Assembly (NCBI GenBank): GCA_964591275.1
Contig: CAZQAE010000021.1
Coordinates: forward strand, 7,112-71,111
Direction: 5' to 3'
DNA length: 64,000 nt
Origin: G963674685 sp964591275
GTDB lineage: Bacteria > Lernaellota > Lernaellaia > JACKCT01
Shown in pieces: positions 51,920 through 61,383 of the stretch. How positions within the stretch are numbered: the first letter of the stretch is position 1; each line of letters opens with the position of its first letter. The notes under the pieces are model-generated. The model did not search any database. It was not told the DNA's origin and was given only the letters and a program-made list of their open reading frames with translations. The translations under genes were made by a program, and so were the position numbers.

Positions 51920-53755
51920 ATGGCTGCGCTCATCGCTTGTCGAGAAATTCACAAGTCCTATTGGGATCGCCCTTTGTTCGAGGGAATCTCTCTTAACGTC
52001 AATGACGCGGAACGGATCGGCATCATCGGCGCCAACGGCTCCGGCAAAACCACGCTCCTGCGGATTCTGGCCGGTCTGGAATCGCCCGACAGCGGGGAGC
52101 GAATCGCCGCCAAAGGTCTGCGCGTTGGTTATGTTCCGCAAGACAGCCTCTTTGATTCCGATCAAAGCGTCGAAGAAGTTGTGTTGGCGGCAGCGATTCA
52201 GATTTTCCAACATTCCGATGAGAATGAAAACGATTTGCGGGTGCGCGCCACGAAGGTTGTGAGCAAGATGGGCTTTATGGACCCAAGCCAGAAGGTCGAA
52301 TCGCTTTCGGGCGGATGGCGAAAGCGTCTTTCCATCGCTTGCGCGCTGGTGGCTGATCCTGAGCTTTTACTGCTGGATGAACCGACCAACCATCTGGATA
52401 TTGAAGGCATCATTTGGCTGGAGAAGCTGCTGGCCGGAAGTCGTTTTGCCTACCTGGTGGTCAGTCACGACCGGGCCTTATTGCAAAGAGTTGCAGGCCG
52501 CATTTTGGAACTGGACCGCCGCTATCCGGGCGGCTACTTGAGCGTCGTCGGAGATTACAGCACCTTCTTGGAAAAGCGGGAGGCACAACTGATCGCCCGG
52601 GACCGGCAGCAGGAATCCTTGAGCAATAAAGTGCGCAACGAAATCGCCTGGCTGCGTAGCGGGGTGAAGGCTCGCTCCACCAAATCAAAGGCTCGCATCA
52701 GTGAAGCCCATCGGCTGATTGCAGAAAAGGACGTCATGCAACGGCATGGGGAGACCGGGAGCACAAAAATTGACTTCGTCGCCACGGGCCGCAAGACCAA
52801 ACGGCTTCTGGAAGTCCACGCTGCCTCTAAATCCCTGGGAGGGCGGCGCTTGTTCACCGACTTAAATATCCTGCTTCGTCCAGGAATGCGCCTGGGCCTG
52901 GTGGGCGCCAACGGCAGCGGCAAAACCACGCTGCTGCGCCTGTTGGCCGGCGAGATCGAGCCGGATGAAGGCCGGATTCAACGAGTGGATCAATTGCGTG
53001 TAGTGTATTTCGATCAGTATCGCGAACAGTTAAACCCCGAACTCAGGCTTCGGGACGCTCTTTCAGATGAGGGCGACACGGTAATCTTTCGAGATCGCCC
53101 TGTTCATGTTGTCTCCTGGGCGGCCCGTTTTCGCTTTAGGCCCGAGCAACTCGATGTACAGATCAGCAGGATGTCCGGCGGCGAGCGCGCTAAGATATTG
53201 ATTGCCAAGTTGATGCTAAAGCCCGCCGATATATTGCTTTTGGACGAGCCCACCAATGACCTGGATATTCCGACGCTGGAAGTGCTGGAGGAAAACCTGA
53301 GCGATTTTCCTGGCGCGGTGGTGTTGGTGACGCACGACCGCTATCTGCTGGATCGTTGCTCAACGGTGTTGCTGGAATTGGATGGGCATGGCGCAACCGA
53401 ATACTTCGCCGATTACACGCAGGCCCAGTCATTCATCGAAAAAAGAAAACTGTCACTCAAGCCGAAAAAACAAAACGAAGCGTCCAAGAAAAAACCCCGC
53501 TCCGCGCCCACAAAATTGTCCTTTCATGAGCAAAATGAATACGACGGCCTGGAGGATGCCATCGATCAGGCCACGGCGGTCGTTGATCGGCTTCAACGTG
53601 AAATGGATGACCCGGCCATCGCCTCCGATGCCGGAAAAATCGGGGAATGCTTCCAGGCGCACCAGGCCGCAGAGGCTGAGCTGGAAGCACTATACTCTCG
53701 CTGGGATGAGCTGGAATCCAAACAAGCCGCCTTTTTGGCCAATCGCGGAAAGTAA
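51920..53755 (+). CDS. uup: ABC-F ATPase, Uup type
   Basis: The 611-residue protein has two ABC ATPase domains without membrane segments: Walker A GANGSGKTT twice, signatures LSGGWRKR and MSGGERAK, Walker B LLLDEPTNHLD and LLLDEPTNDLD, and an interdomain linker of about 80 charged residues. The last 85 residues form a coiled coil, as in Uup. ABC-F proteins act on the ribosome or on DNA structures; Uup is linked to precise transposon excision. It is preceded by a weak ribosome binding site (AAAGG). Confidence 0.9.
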   Translation: MAALIACREIHKSYWDRPLFEGISLNVNDAERIGIIGANGSGKTTLLRILAGLESPDSGERIAAKGLRVGYVPQDSLFDSDQSVEEVVLAAAIQIFQHSDENENDLRVRATKVVSKMGFMDPSQKVESLSGGWRKRLSIACALVADPELLLLDEPTNHLDIEGIIWLEKLLAGSRFAYLVVSHDRALLQRVAGRILELDRRYPGGYLSVVGDYSTFLEKREAQLIARDRQQESLSNKVRNEIAWLRSGVKARSTKSKARISEAHRLIAEKDVMQRHGETGSTKIDFVATGRKTKRLLEVHAASKSLGGRRLFTDLNILLRPGMRLGLVGANGSGKTTLLRLLAGEIEPDEGRIQRVDQLRVVYFDQYREQLNPELRLRDALSDEGDTVIFRDRPVHVVSWAARFRFRPEQLDVQISRMSGGERAKILIAKLMLKPADILLLDEPTNDLDIPTLEVLEENLSDFPGAVVLVTHDRYLLDRCSTVLLELDGHGATEYFADYTQAQSFIEKRKLSLKPKKQNEASKKKPRSAPTKLSFHEQNEYDGLEDAIDQATAVVDRLQREMDDPAIASDAGKIGECFQAHQAAEAELEALYSRWDELESKQAAFLANRGK

Positions 53756-53932
53756 CGTGACCAGCTTGTTTTAAGCCGAGAATCATCACTACCATCTGAA
53801 GCAGCTAACCCGGTCAATACCCTGGCTGAACGCCAAATGCGCCTCCCTCGGTGTTATGGCCTGGCCCAAAATACCATCCTCATTCTTTTTCGCTTTCATC
53901 CCGGATGATGACTACGGCAGCATGATATAAGG

Positions 53933-54037
53933 AAACACTTACAAAAAGCAGCAAATAGTGCTAAGATTTGAGAGTGAATCTGGAGGCAGCGACTTTTTGT
54001 CATTCGTAAACACTTACATAAAGCAGCGAAAAGTGCT
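53933..54037 (+). promoter_or_regulatory. Two 30-bp operator-like repeats upstream of AbiE pair
   Basis: The 30-bp units at 53933-53962 and 54008-54037 agree at 27 positions. Both begin AAACACTTACA and end AAGTGCT or TAGTGCT, so each is itself an imperfect inverted repeat (AACACT...AGTGCT). AbiEi antitoxins are known to bind repeats in their own promoter, so these are probable autoregulatory sites. The rest of 53756-54071 has no gene. Confidence 0.7.
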
Positions 54038-54071
54038 GGTTTATGTCAGAAGATCCGGAAGGATGATTTAA

Positions 54072-54854
54072 ATGAACATCTCTGATTACGTGGAAGGGCT
54101 TACCGAGAAAGGCAGGCGCCATTTCACAAGAGGCGAGCTAGAGGAGGCGCTTGGCTGCTCCTCGATAGCCGCAAGGAATGCCATTTATCGAATGCAAAAA
54201 AAGGGTGCGTTGGCGATGCCGGTGCGTGGTTTCAATGTCGTTGTACCACCGGAGTATAGATCGGTCGGTTGTCTGCCGGCGATCCAGTTTGTTCCCCAGC
54301 TGATGGAACATTTAGGGCTCAAATATTATATAGGGCTTCTTAGCGCAGCTGAACTACATGGCGCTGCTCACCAACGACCACAGATATTTCAGATAATAGT
54401 TGCACGTAATAGGCGTGATATCTCTTGCGGCAAATTGCGCCTTCGATTTGTGGCTCGCCGAAATATTGAGAAAATGCCGACAATTTCAAGAAACACTCCA
54501 AGAGGTTACGCGGTAGTAGCTACCCCGGAATCGACCGCGATTGATCTGGTCGGCTATCCCAAGCACAGTGGGGGATTCAATAATGTAGCGACTATCCTGA
54601 TAGAATTAGGTGAAATATTAGATGGCGCCCGCCTTGTTGAAGTGGCGCAAGTTTCCCCAATGCCCTGGGCGCAGCGACTCGGATACCTTCTTGACTATGT
54701 GGGCATGAAAACCTCTACCGAAAAGCTCGCGGAATACGTTGCGGAAAATGCAGGGGAATATGTGCCTTTGATATCATGGAGAGAAGTATCCAGCGCCCCA
54801 AAAAACCCTCGGTGGAAACTTCTGATCAACGAGGAAATAGAGGCTGACCTATGA
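54072..54854 (+). CDS. AbiEi-family antitoxin / transcriptional regulator
   Basis: The 260-residue protein has an N-terminal winged helix (RHFTRGELEEALGCSSIAAR, NAIYRMQKKGALAMPVRGFN), then the AbiEi core (YYIGLLSAAELHGAAHQRPQ, ATPESTAIDLVGYPKHSGG) and a helical C-terminus. AbiEi proteins repress their operon and neutralise the AbiEii toxin in type IV toxin-antitoxin pairs; some act against phages by abortive infection. The four-base overlap with the toxin gene is typical. Base composition is more AT-rich than the preceding ABC-F gene, suggesting acquisition. Confidence 0.9.
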   Translation: MNISDYVEGLTEKGRRHFTRGELEEALGCSSIAARNAIYRMQKKGALAMPVRGFNVVVPPEYRSVGCLPAIQFVPQLMEHLGLKYYIGLLSAAELHGAAHQRPQIFQIIVARNRRDISCGKLRLRFVARRNIEKMPTISRNTPRGYAVVATPESTAIDLVGYPKHSGGFNNVATILIELGEILDGARLVEVAQVSPMPWAQRLGYLLDYVGMKTSTEKLAEYVAENAGEYVPLISWREVSSAPKNPRWKLLINEEIEADL

Positions 54855-55672
54855 TTCCGTTGGATTTCATTACTGAATGGCGCAAAAATGCTCCGTGGCC
54901 CCAGAACAATCAGGTTGAACAAGATCTCATTTTATCAAGGGCTATAGTTGAGATGTTTCAACAGAAAGAGGTCAAAAACAGTTTGGCTTTTCGAGGAGGA
55001 ACTGCGCTTTACAAACTCAATGATATGCCTCCAGCCAGATATTCAGAGGACATCGACTTAGTCCAACTGGAATCGGAGCCAATCGGAGGGGCATTGAATG
55101 CGATGAGAAAGGTGCTGGACCCTTGGCTGGGAACTCCGAAATGGGTGCAAAAGGATGCGCGGGTTGTTCTAAAATACAAATTTGAGAGCGAGGACCAGCC
55201 GCCAATTCCGATGCGCCTAAAAATAGAAATTAACTCGCGAGAACATTTCACGGTTTATGGCGTGAAAGAGAGGGAGTTTTCCGTCGACTCCAGATGGTTT
55301 AAGGGTAGTGCGATGGTAAAAACCTACCAACGGGAAGAATTGCTTGGCACGAAACTCAGAGCACTTTACCAGCGCCGAAAAAGTCGAGACCTTTTTGATC
55401 TTTGGATCACTTCTCAAAAAACATCTATTGATCCAATGCGGGTTGTGGTGTGTTTCTACAAGTACATAGAGCATGACGGCATTAGCATATCGCGGGCTCA
55501 GTTTGAGGAGAATTTTCGTAGAAAATTATCCGACCCAATTTTTGGTGAAGATATTGAACCTCTTCTTGCTGCAGATACTGATTGGAAGCGGGACGCTGCG
55601 GAGAAATATGTGCTGGAGGAAATCCTTCCACTGATGAAGGGTGATCCGTGGAAAGGTGGCAGTCCAGAATAG
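54851..55672 (+). CDS. AbiEii-family nucleotidyltransferase toxin
   Basis: The 273-residue product has FRGGTALYKLND and RYSEDIDLVQLE, the GGT and D-x-D motifs of AbiEii/AbiGii nucleotidyltransferases, followed by VLKYKFESE, RLKIEINSRE and TYQREELLGTKLRALYQRRKSRDLFDL (cited in part), the kinase-like third motif. Family toxins transfer nucleotides, for example onto tRNA ends, to stop growth. All catalytic residues appear present. Partner antitoxin is immediately upstream. Confidence 0.92.
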   Translation: MIPLDFITEWRKNAPWPQNNQVEQDLILSRAIVEMFQQKEVKNSLAFRGGTALYKLNDMPPARYSEDIDLVQLESEPIGGALNAMRKVLDPWLGTPKWVQKDARVVLKYKFESEDQPPIPMRLKIEINSREHFTVYGVKEREFSVDSRWFKGSAMVKTYQREELLGTKLRALYQRRKSRDLFDLWITSQKTSIDPMRVVVCFYKYIEHDGISISRAQFEENFRRKLSDPIFGEDIEPLLAADTDWKRDAAEKYVLEEILPLMKGDPWKGGSPE

Positions 55673-55921
55673 GAAAATAAATAAATTCGCCACTATTTGC
55701 CAGGGATCACAGGCGCTTATCTTCCTGTGGCCCCATTTTTTTGTAGGGCCGTGAAAAAATCTCGGGTCCAACTATCCACCTCCTTTACAATATCTTTACA
55801 ATTCTCCTGCCTGAAAACATAAAATCTTTACTTAAGCCCACTAGAATATAGTGTGAAGTCTTTGGATTCCCCTGGCGGGATTCCTTTTTAGAACACATGA
55901 TCCGCGAACCGGGAGAATGAA

Positions 55922-57502
55922 ATGAAAAACAAAAACCAATTGTGGCTGACTTTGCTAGTGATCGTCGTCATGGCGATGGCTTTACTTGTGGCCTGCGGCG
56001 ATGACGACGACGATGATGACTTTGATGACGCTGGCCAGGATGCGGATGACGACGATTCGGACGATGATTCCGATGACGATTCGGACGATGACTCCGATGA
56101 TGATTCGGACGATGATTCGGATGATGATCTCGATGACGATTTTGATCCGCCAAGCGTCGATTTCCCCGTCGTCGATACCAACCAGTCCCTATGCTACGGC
56201 TTGAACGCTTCGATCACGTGCGGCAGCGAATTTGACGGCCAGGATGCCCAGTATGATGGCTATCAGCCCCGCTATCAGGACAATGGCGACGGCACGGCAA
56301 CCGATCTTATTACCGGACTTATGTGGCAGCAGGACCCTGGCGACAAGGTCACATTTTCGGAAGGGATAGCCGGCCTGGAGGGCTTTAATCTGGCTGGTTA
56401 CGACGATTGGCGAGTGCCCACCGTCAAAGAACTTTATTCTCTCATCCTTTTTTCAGGGCAGGACCCCAGCGGCGAAAGCGGTGATGACACATCCGGCCTG
56501 ATTCCCTTCATTGATGACGATGTCTTTGTTTTCCAGTACGGCGAACTGAGAATTATTGATTCCCAGTGGGTGACCAGTTCTGTTTACGAATCCACCGTCA
56601 TGGGAAACCAGGAATGCTTTTTCGGGGTGAATTTTGCCGACGGGCGCATCAAATGCTACTCAACCGGTTTTTCGCCCAGCGGCTTCTACGCCATATATGT
56701 CCGAAACGCTGATGCCTATGGACAAAACAACTTTGTGGATAGCGGCGACGGTACGGTGACCGATAACGCCACCGGCCTGACGTGGCAGCAAGCCGACAGC
56801 GCTGAAGGCATGATCTGGGAAGATGCGCTGGCCTACTGTGAAGACATGGAACTTGGCGGAAGCAGCGACTGGCGTTTGCCCAATGCTAAAGAGCTTCAGG
56901 GTATTGTGGACTATAGCCGAAGCCCTGACACAACCGATTCTGCGGCCATCGATCCGATCTTCAGCGTCACATCCATCACTAACGAGGCCGGCGACCCGGA
57001 CTTTCCTTTCTTCTGGACCGGCACAACGCATGCTTCATCCAACGGCGTGGGAGGTTTTGCGGCGTATGTCTCCTTCGGACGCGCACTGGGTTATATGGAT
57101 GGTGCCTGGATGGACGTTCACGGCGCGGGCGCGCAGCGCAGCGATCCCAAGGACGGCAATCCTGATGATTACCCGGAAGGGCACGGACCGCAGGGCGACG
57201 CCATTCGCATCTTCAACTACGTTCGTTGCGTGACCGGGGGCGGATCCAGCGAGGCCCCAGCGGACGACGATGATGATACCGATGATGATGACAGTGACGA
57301 TGATCTGGATGACGATGACCTTGACGACGATGATGACGACGATATGGCTCCACCACCCGAAGCAGTTGAAGCTTGTGAGGATAAAGAAGTCGGCGACGAC
57401 TGCGAATTTGAAGGCATGCAGGGCGAACCCGTGACAGGTACCTGCCAGATGGACGGCGACGTATTGGCCTGCGTGCCAGAAGGCGGACCGCCGACTGAAT
57501 AG
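55922..57502 (+). CDS. Acidic lipoprotein with two DUF1566 domains and four-Cys module
   Basis: Lipoprotein signal (VIVVMAMALLVAC), GDDDDDDDF and about 50 residues of SDDD repeats, then two DUF1566/Lcl-type domains. The first has TDLITGLMWQQDPGD and DDWRVPTVKELYSLI; the second has TDNATGLTWQQADS, DWRLPNAKELQGIVDYSR and FWTGTTHASS. A second Asp-rich linker leads to a C-terminal module of about 45 residues with four cysteines (EAVEACEDKEVGDDCEFEG, GTCQMDGDVLACVP). DUF1566 resembles C-type-lectin-like folds used in surface binding. GGGAGAATG precedes the ATG. First of three tandem paralogues. Confidence 0.88.
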   Translation: MKNKNQLWLTLLVIVVMAMALLVACGDDDDDDDFDDAGQDADDDDSDDDSDDDSDDDSDDDSDDDSDDDLDDDFDPPSVDFPVVDTNQSLCYGLNASITCGSEFDGQDAQYDGYQPRYQDNGDGTATDLITGLMWQQDPGDKVTFSEGIAGLEGFNLAGYDDWRVPTVKELYSLILFSGQDPSGESGDDTSGLIPFIDDDVFVFQYGELRIIDSQWVTSSVYESTVMGNQECFFGVNFADGRIKCYSTGFSPSGFYAIYVRNADAYGQNNFVDSGDGTVTDNATGLTWQQADSAEGMIWEDALAYCEDMELGGSSDWRLPNAKELQGIVDYSRSPDTTDSAAIDPIFSVTSITNEAGDPDFPFFWTGTTHASSNGVGGFAAYVSFGRALGYMDGAWMDVHGAGAQRSDPKDGNPDDYPEGHGPQGDAIRIFNYVRCVTGGGSSEAPADDDDDTDDDDSDDDLDDDDLDDDDDDDMAPPPEAVEACEDKEVGDDCEFEGMQGEPVTGTCQMDGDVLACVPEGGPPTE

Positions 57503-57571
57503 TATGAATCATGGGAGAATCCTATTCAGATCATGGTGGATACATATTCCACGACCAGGAGGAATTAAGAG

Positions 57572-59071
57572 ATGAAAAATAAACATTTGTGGCTGACATT
57601 GGTTGTAATCCTCGCAATGGCGTCGGCGCTACTTGTTGCCTGCGGCGATGACGATGATGATGATGACTTTGATGACGCCGACCAGGAGGTGGATGACGAC
57701 GATTCGGACGACGACTCCGATGATGATGACGATGACGATGCAGCCGATGACGATGACGATGACAATCCGGCAGACTATGATTACCCGGTCGTGGATACCG
57801 GACAAACCAAGTGCTACGACGACGAAGGAAGCCAGGTCACATGCCCTTCCGAGGGCGGTGAATTCAATGGGCAGGACGCCCAATTCGACAGCTTCTCCTT
57901 CAATTTTCAGGACAATGGCGATGATACCGTCAGTGACCTGGTAACAGAGCTTATGTGGGAAAAAATTCCGAGCACTTCTTCCTATAGCTGGGAAGAAGCA
58001 TTGGCTTACTGCGAGTCGCTGACCTTGGCCGATTATGAAGATTGGCGCGCTCCAAGCCTGAAGGAGCTGTTTTCGATCAGCGATTTTGAGACCGGTTGGC
58101 CTTATATCGATACCGGGTATTTCGATTTGGCTGAAAGCAATACGACAATTAGCAAGGACGAGCAATACTGGTCCAGCAATTTCTACGAAGCCGGAACCAC
58201 TCACGGTGGCCAGGATACGGCGTTCGGCGTCAACCACGGCACCGGGCATATCAAAGGCTACCCCTCCGGGGTGTCCGGCCCCATGGGCAACTACGTTCGC
58301 TGCGTGCGCGGTGAGCAGTATGGCGTCAACGAATTTGTCGACAACGGCGACGGGGCAATCACTGACAACGCCACCGGATTGATGTGGATGCAAGCCGACA
58401 GCGGCGAGGCGATAGATTGGAAAAACGCCCTGACATATGCCGAGAATCTTGAATTCGCCGGATACAACGATTGGCGTCTACCGAATGTCAAGGAATTGCA
58501 GAGCATCGTAGACTATTCGCGTACTGAACGACCGGCAATAGATCCGTTGTTTGCCTGTACCGGCATTACCAACGAGGCGGGCGACCCGGATTACGGATAT
58601 TATTGGACCTCAACCTCTGCATACTTTGGCCAGAATCAACCGGAGTATTACTACGCCTGGTATGTCGCTTTCGGCTATGCCGTGGACGAAGCCGGAAATG
58701 ATACCCATGGTGCCGGGGCGGTCCGTTTTGACACGAAGGTCGAAGGCGGTCCGGCCGGTGAAGGCGGCGAACGGTGCTACAATTACGTTCGCGTAGTTCG
58801 CGGCGGGCCGAGCGGATCACCCACCGATGATGACGACGATGACAGCGATGATGATATGGCTGACGACGATGACAGCGATGATGATATGGCTGACGACGAC
58901 GATGATGACGATATGGCTCCACCACCCGAAGCAGTTGAAGCTTGTGAAGGAAAAGAAGTCGGCGACGACTGCGAATTTGAAGGCATGCAGGGCGAACCCG
59001 TGACAGGTGCCTGCCAAATGGACGGCGAAGTGTTGGCCTGCATGCCCGAGGGCGGACCGCCAAGTGAATAG
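57572..59071 (+). CDS. Acidic lipoprotein with two DUF1566 domains and four-Cys module, paralogue
   Basis: Same layout as the preceding gene: signal ending SALLVAC, Asp-rich linker, DUF1566 units (SDLVTELMWEKIPS, EDWRAPSLKELFSI; TDNATGLMWMQADSG, DWRLPNVKELQSIVDYSR, YYWTSTSAYFG), DDMADDDDS linker and C-terminal EAVEACEGKEVGDDCEFEG module. AGGAGG lies eight bases before the ATG. The leader DNA and first 30 codons are nearly identical to the third gene, and the last 48 codons to the first gene, showing recent duplication with shuffling of the middle. Confidence 0.88.
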   Translation: MKNKHLWLTLVVILAMASALLVACGDDDDDDDFDDADQEVDDDDSDDDSDDDDDDDAADDDDDDNPADYDYPVVDTGQTKCYDDEGSQVTCPSEGGEFNGQDAQFDSFSFNFQDNGDDTVSDLVTELMWEKIPSTSSYSWEEALAYCESLTLADYEDWRAPSLKELFSISDFETGWPYIDTGYFDLAESNTTISKDEQYWSSNFYEAGTTHGGQDTAFGVNHGTGHIKGYPSGVSGPMGNYVRCVRGEQYGVNEFVDNGDGAITDNATGLMWMQADSGEAIDWKNALTYAENLEFAGYNDWRLPNVKELQSIVDYSRTERPAIDPLFACTGITNEAGDPDYGYYWTSTSAYFGQNQPEYYYAWYVAFGYAVDEAGNDTHGAGAVRFDTKVEGGPAGEGGERCYNYVRVVRGGPSGSPTDDDDDDSDDDMADDDDSDDDMADDDDDDDMAPPPEAVEACEGKEVGDDCEFEGMQGEPVTGACQMDGEVLACMPEGGPPSE

Positions 59072-59140
59072 TTTGAATCATGGGAGAATCCTATTTCGAT
59101 CATGGTGGACACATATTCCACAACCAGGAGGAATTAAGAG

Positions 59141-59692
59141 ATGAAAAACAAACATTTGTGGCTGACATTGGTAGTGATCCTCGCAATGGCGTCGGCTTTA
59201 CTCGTCGCCTGTGGCGATGATGACGACGATGATGACGACGACGATGACAGTGACGATGATGATGACGATGACCTTGACGATGATGATGACGATGACCTTG
59301 ACGATGATGATTTGGATGACGATGACCTTGACGATGATGATGACGATTTGGATCCTCCTCCCGATGAAGCCGTGGAAGCCTGCGACGGCAAAAGCGAAGG
59401 CGACGACTGCGAATTTGAGGGCATGGGCGGTGAAACCGTGACCGGTACCTGTGAAATGGATAGTAACATTCTGGCCTGCGTGCCCGAAGGCGGCCCAATG
59501 GATGACGACATGGATGATGACCTGGACGACGACATGACTCCCCCGGATGAAGCGGTGGAAGCCTGCGACGGAAAAGAAGTAGGCGACGACTGCGAATTTG
59601 AAGGTATGGAAGGTGAAACCGTGACCGGTGCCTGTGAAATGGATGGTGACATTCTGGCCTGCGTGCCCGAGGGCGAACCGCCGAATGTTTAG
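59141..59692 (+). CDS. Acidic lipoprotein with two four-Cys modules, no DUF1566
   Basis: The signal and leader match the preceding gene, but the 183-residue product goes from about 45 residues of D-rich linker directly into two copies of the four-cysteine module (EAVEACDGKSEGDDCEFEG and EAVEACDGKEVGDDCEFEG, each ending LACVPEG), separated by DDDMDDDLDDDM. It seems to have lost both DUF1566 domains or to be the ancestral form. The module is a recurring uncharacterised secreted motif, in my memory often near EF-hand proteins; one follows here. Confidence 0.85.
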   Translation: MKNKHLWLTLVVILAMASALLVACGDDDDDDDDDDDSDDDDDDDLDDDDDDDLDDDDLDDDDLDDDDDDLDPPPDEAVEACDGKSEGDDCEFEGMGGETVTGTCEMDSNILACVPEGGPMDDDMDDDLDDDMTPPDEAVEACDGKEVGDDCEFEGMEGETVTGACEMDGDILACVPEGEPPNV

Positions 59693-59706
59693 TTCAATGG
59701 GAAACT

Positions 59707-59723
59707 CCCCGGCTCTGCCGGGG
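59707..59723 (+). terminator. GC-rich hairpin after the lipoprotein cluster
   Basis: CCCCGGC-TCT-GCCGGGG is a perfect 7-bp stem 15 bases past the stop codon. No T-run follows, so it may be a weak terminator or mRNA-stabilising hairpin. Confidence 0.5.
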
Positions 59724-59784
59724 GACCCTCAATTCACATTTTAAGATGAGCCAATGAAAATCCAGAAACAAAAGGGAGGACAAG

Positions 59785-60162
59785 ATGAAAATTCAAAATG
59801 ACACTGCCGCAATGCGACCTATGTCCAAACCACCGTCGCCGCAGGAATTGATCGCCAAAGCCGATGAAGATGCCGACGGTGCGCTGTCGAAAACCGAATG
59901 GCAGTCGATTACCGATAAAATCTCACTGCATCATAATGTCGAACTGAATGCCGACGATTTGCTCGAACAATACGACGAAGACGAAGATGGCGTCCTCAGT
60001 GATTCCGAAGCCCAAAACGCGCTGGCCGGCATTGCCGATCAACTTGGGCTCAAACCGCCTCCACCTCCGCCGCCATCGGAAAGGGGAGGGACCGCTGAGA
60101 ACGATTTACTGCAACAAGGCATCCGAGTTTATCAAGAAAACGCCATGTTGGGCGAAGACTAA
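59785..60162 (+). CDS. EF-hand calcium-binding protein
   Basis: The 125-residue protein has two EF-hand loops, DEDADGALSKTEW (about 28-40) and DEDEDGVLSDSEA (about 66-78), both with Asp/Glu at the coordinating positions and Gly at position 6. A Pro-run (PPPPPPP) and a helical tail follow. No signal peptide is visible, though the start (ATG with GGGAGGAC upstream) looks right. It could be a cytoplasmic or non-classically secreted calcium binder, perhaps partnering the four-Cys-module lipoproteins upstream. Confidence 0.85.
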   Translation: MKIQNDTAAMRPMSKPPSPQELIAKADEDADGALSKTEWQSITDKISLHHNVELNADDLLEQYDEDEDGVLSDSEAQNALAGIADQLGLKPPPPPPPSERGGTAENDLLQQGIRVYQENAMLGED

Positions 60163-60382
60163 AGTTTACGGGTAGCGGATCACTTCGATTCCCATGCACT
60201 TTCGCCAGAAAACGCTCTGCGCATCCAAATTTGGACAACATTGTTAGTGTTTATGAATTTAAAGGCAAAAAGCCGCTTGATCACGCAGGATCGGAAATGT
60301 CATCAACAAATTCATAGGGTATCTGGTGACATGAACGAATCATGAAGACGGATTGGCTCAGGCTTCGCAAAAGTCACTTGGA

Positions 60383-61224
60383 TCACTAATGTCCGATTAA
60401 TAGTTGAATAAATTCAACTGGTTATCCACTGGTTTTTGTTCTTCGGCATATTCGACTTGGCGCGAATAACAAAAAAGGCTCCTGCGGAAGAAAGCGTATA
60501 AAGCCGCCTGAAATCCAGGTAACCCCGATCCATAATGTAGAAAGCGCGGGGTTCCGGCGGCAGGATATCCAGGACATTGACATCGTGCAGTTTGCCGTCG
60601 GAGATATGAATGAAGGTTGGAATGTTGCCGTGCAGGTCCAACAAAGTGTGAAGCTTGATCACTGCCTTGGTCCTTCGGAAATGCGCCCAGGGAAAAACGG
60701 AAAGACACAAATCGATGGTCGTGGCATCCAGGGCGTATACAGTGTTGTCGAGGTCGAGGCCCAAGTCCTCGCCGAAATACAGCGGCTTGGCAATTTGAAT
60801 CAGCGTTTGAGCAAAATCCGAGTAGATGCGCCAATCCTGTTTTTCGTTGGCGTCGGCCAAAGTGCTCCTGGAAATCTTGCCTCGAAACCCGGCGTGGTAA
60901 AACTTGGGCTTCATAGCACGAAGACAGGTTTCGATGTCTCTGAGACTTTCTCTATGGGTCAACTGCGCGAAGGCCACGCAAAGAAATTGGTCGAAACAAG
61001 AAAATCTCTGCACCTTGTAGCTGCCGCTATAACGATTGACGCATTTGTTGAATTCGTATCTTGGCAGAAAATCCAGGATTTGTGAAAAAACCGTGCGCTC
61101 GGAATTCATTATTGGCCTCCTTCGGCGAAAAACCGAAGAAAGCATGATCGAAAAGGCTTTGGCAATTCAAATCGAAAAAAGTCATTATCGCCTTTATCTT
61201 ATTGATTTATCGCCCGTTTTATGA
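60383..61224 (-). mobile_element. Internally deleted IS4-family element
   Basis: A transposase remnant is framed by loosely matching ends: TCACTAATGTCCGATTAAT at 60383 and, read from the other strand, TCATAAAACGGGCGATAAAT at 61224. The match is imperfect (about two thirds with one gap), so the exact borders are uncertain. A full element would be about 1.3-1.4 kb; this one is about 0.84 kb because the middle-to-end of the transposase is lost. Confidence 0.55.
60397..61109 (-). pseudogene. IS4-family transposase, internal deletion
   Basis: From the Met at 61109 the sequence is a good IS4-type transposase with an N-terminal DUF4372 domain: MNSERTVFSQILDFLPRYEF, CFDQFLCVAFAQLTHRESLRD, SRSTLADANEKQDWRIY, and the first catalytic parts YALDATTIDLCLSVFPWA and IMDRGYLDFRRLY. 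After FVIRAKSN the frame stops, but the neighbouring frame continues to EQKPVDNQLNLFNY, the normal C-terminal end. About 140 residues, including the DDE glutamate, are thus deleted and the junction is out of frame. Confidence 0.85.
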
Positions 61225-61290
61225 CTTTCTGAAATCAACAACCGAACAGTAGTGATTTTGCAGCATCAATTTTTTGGAAAGGAGAAAATT

Positions 61291-61383
61291 ATGAAAAAGG
61301 TCATGGTTGTCGGCTGCGGTGCATACATGGATAGTGAATACAATTGGAAGAATTTTACCAGAATACTTTCGGTTTGCAATTGA
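61291..61383 (+). pseudogene. 5' fragment of a CGGC-domain-like gene
   Basis: AAAGGAG lies six bases before an ATG that opens MKKVMVVGCGAYMDSEYN, which I recognise from memory as the N-terminus of CGGC-domain (Cys-rich, metal-binding) proteins. After about 17 codons the similarity ends and the frame stops at 61383. The following codons belong, in another frame, to a VOC-family gene. Confidence 0.55.
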
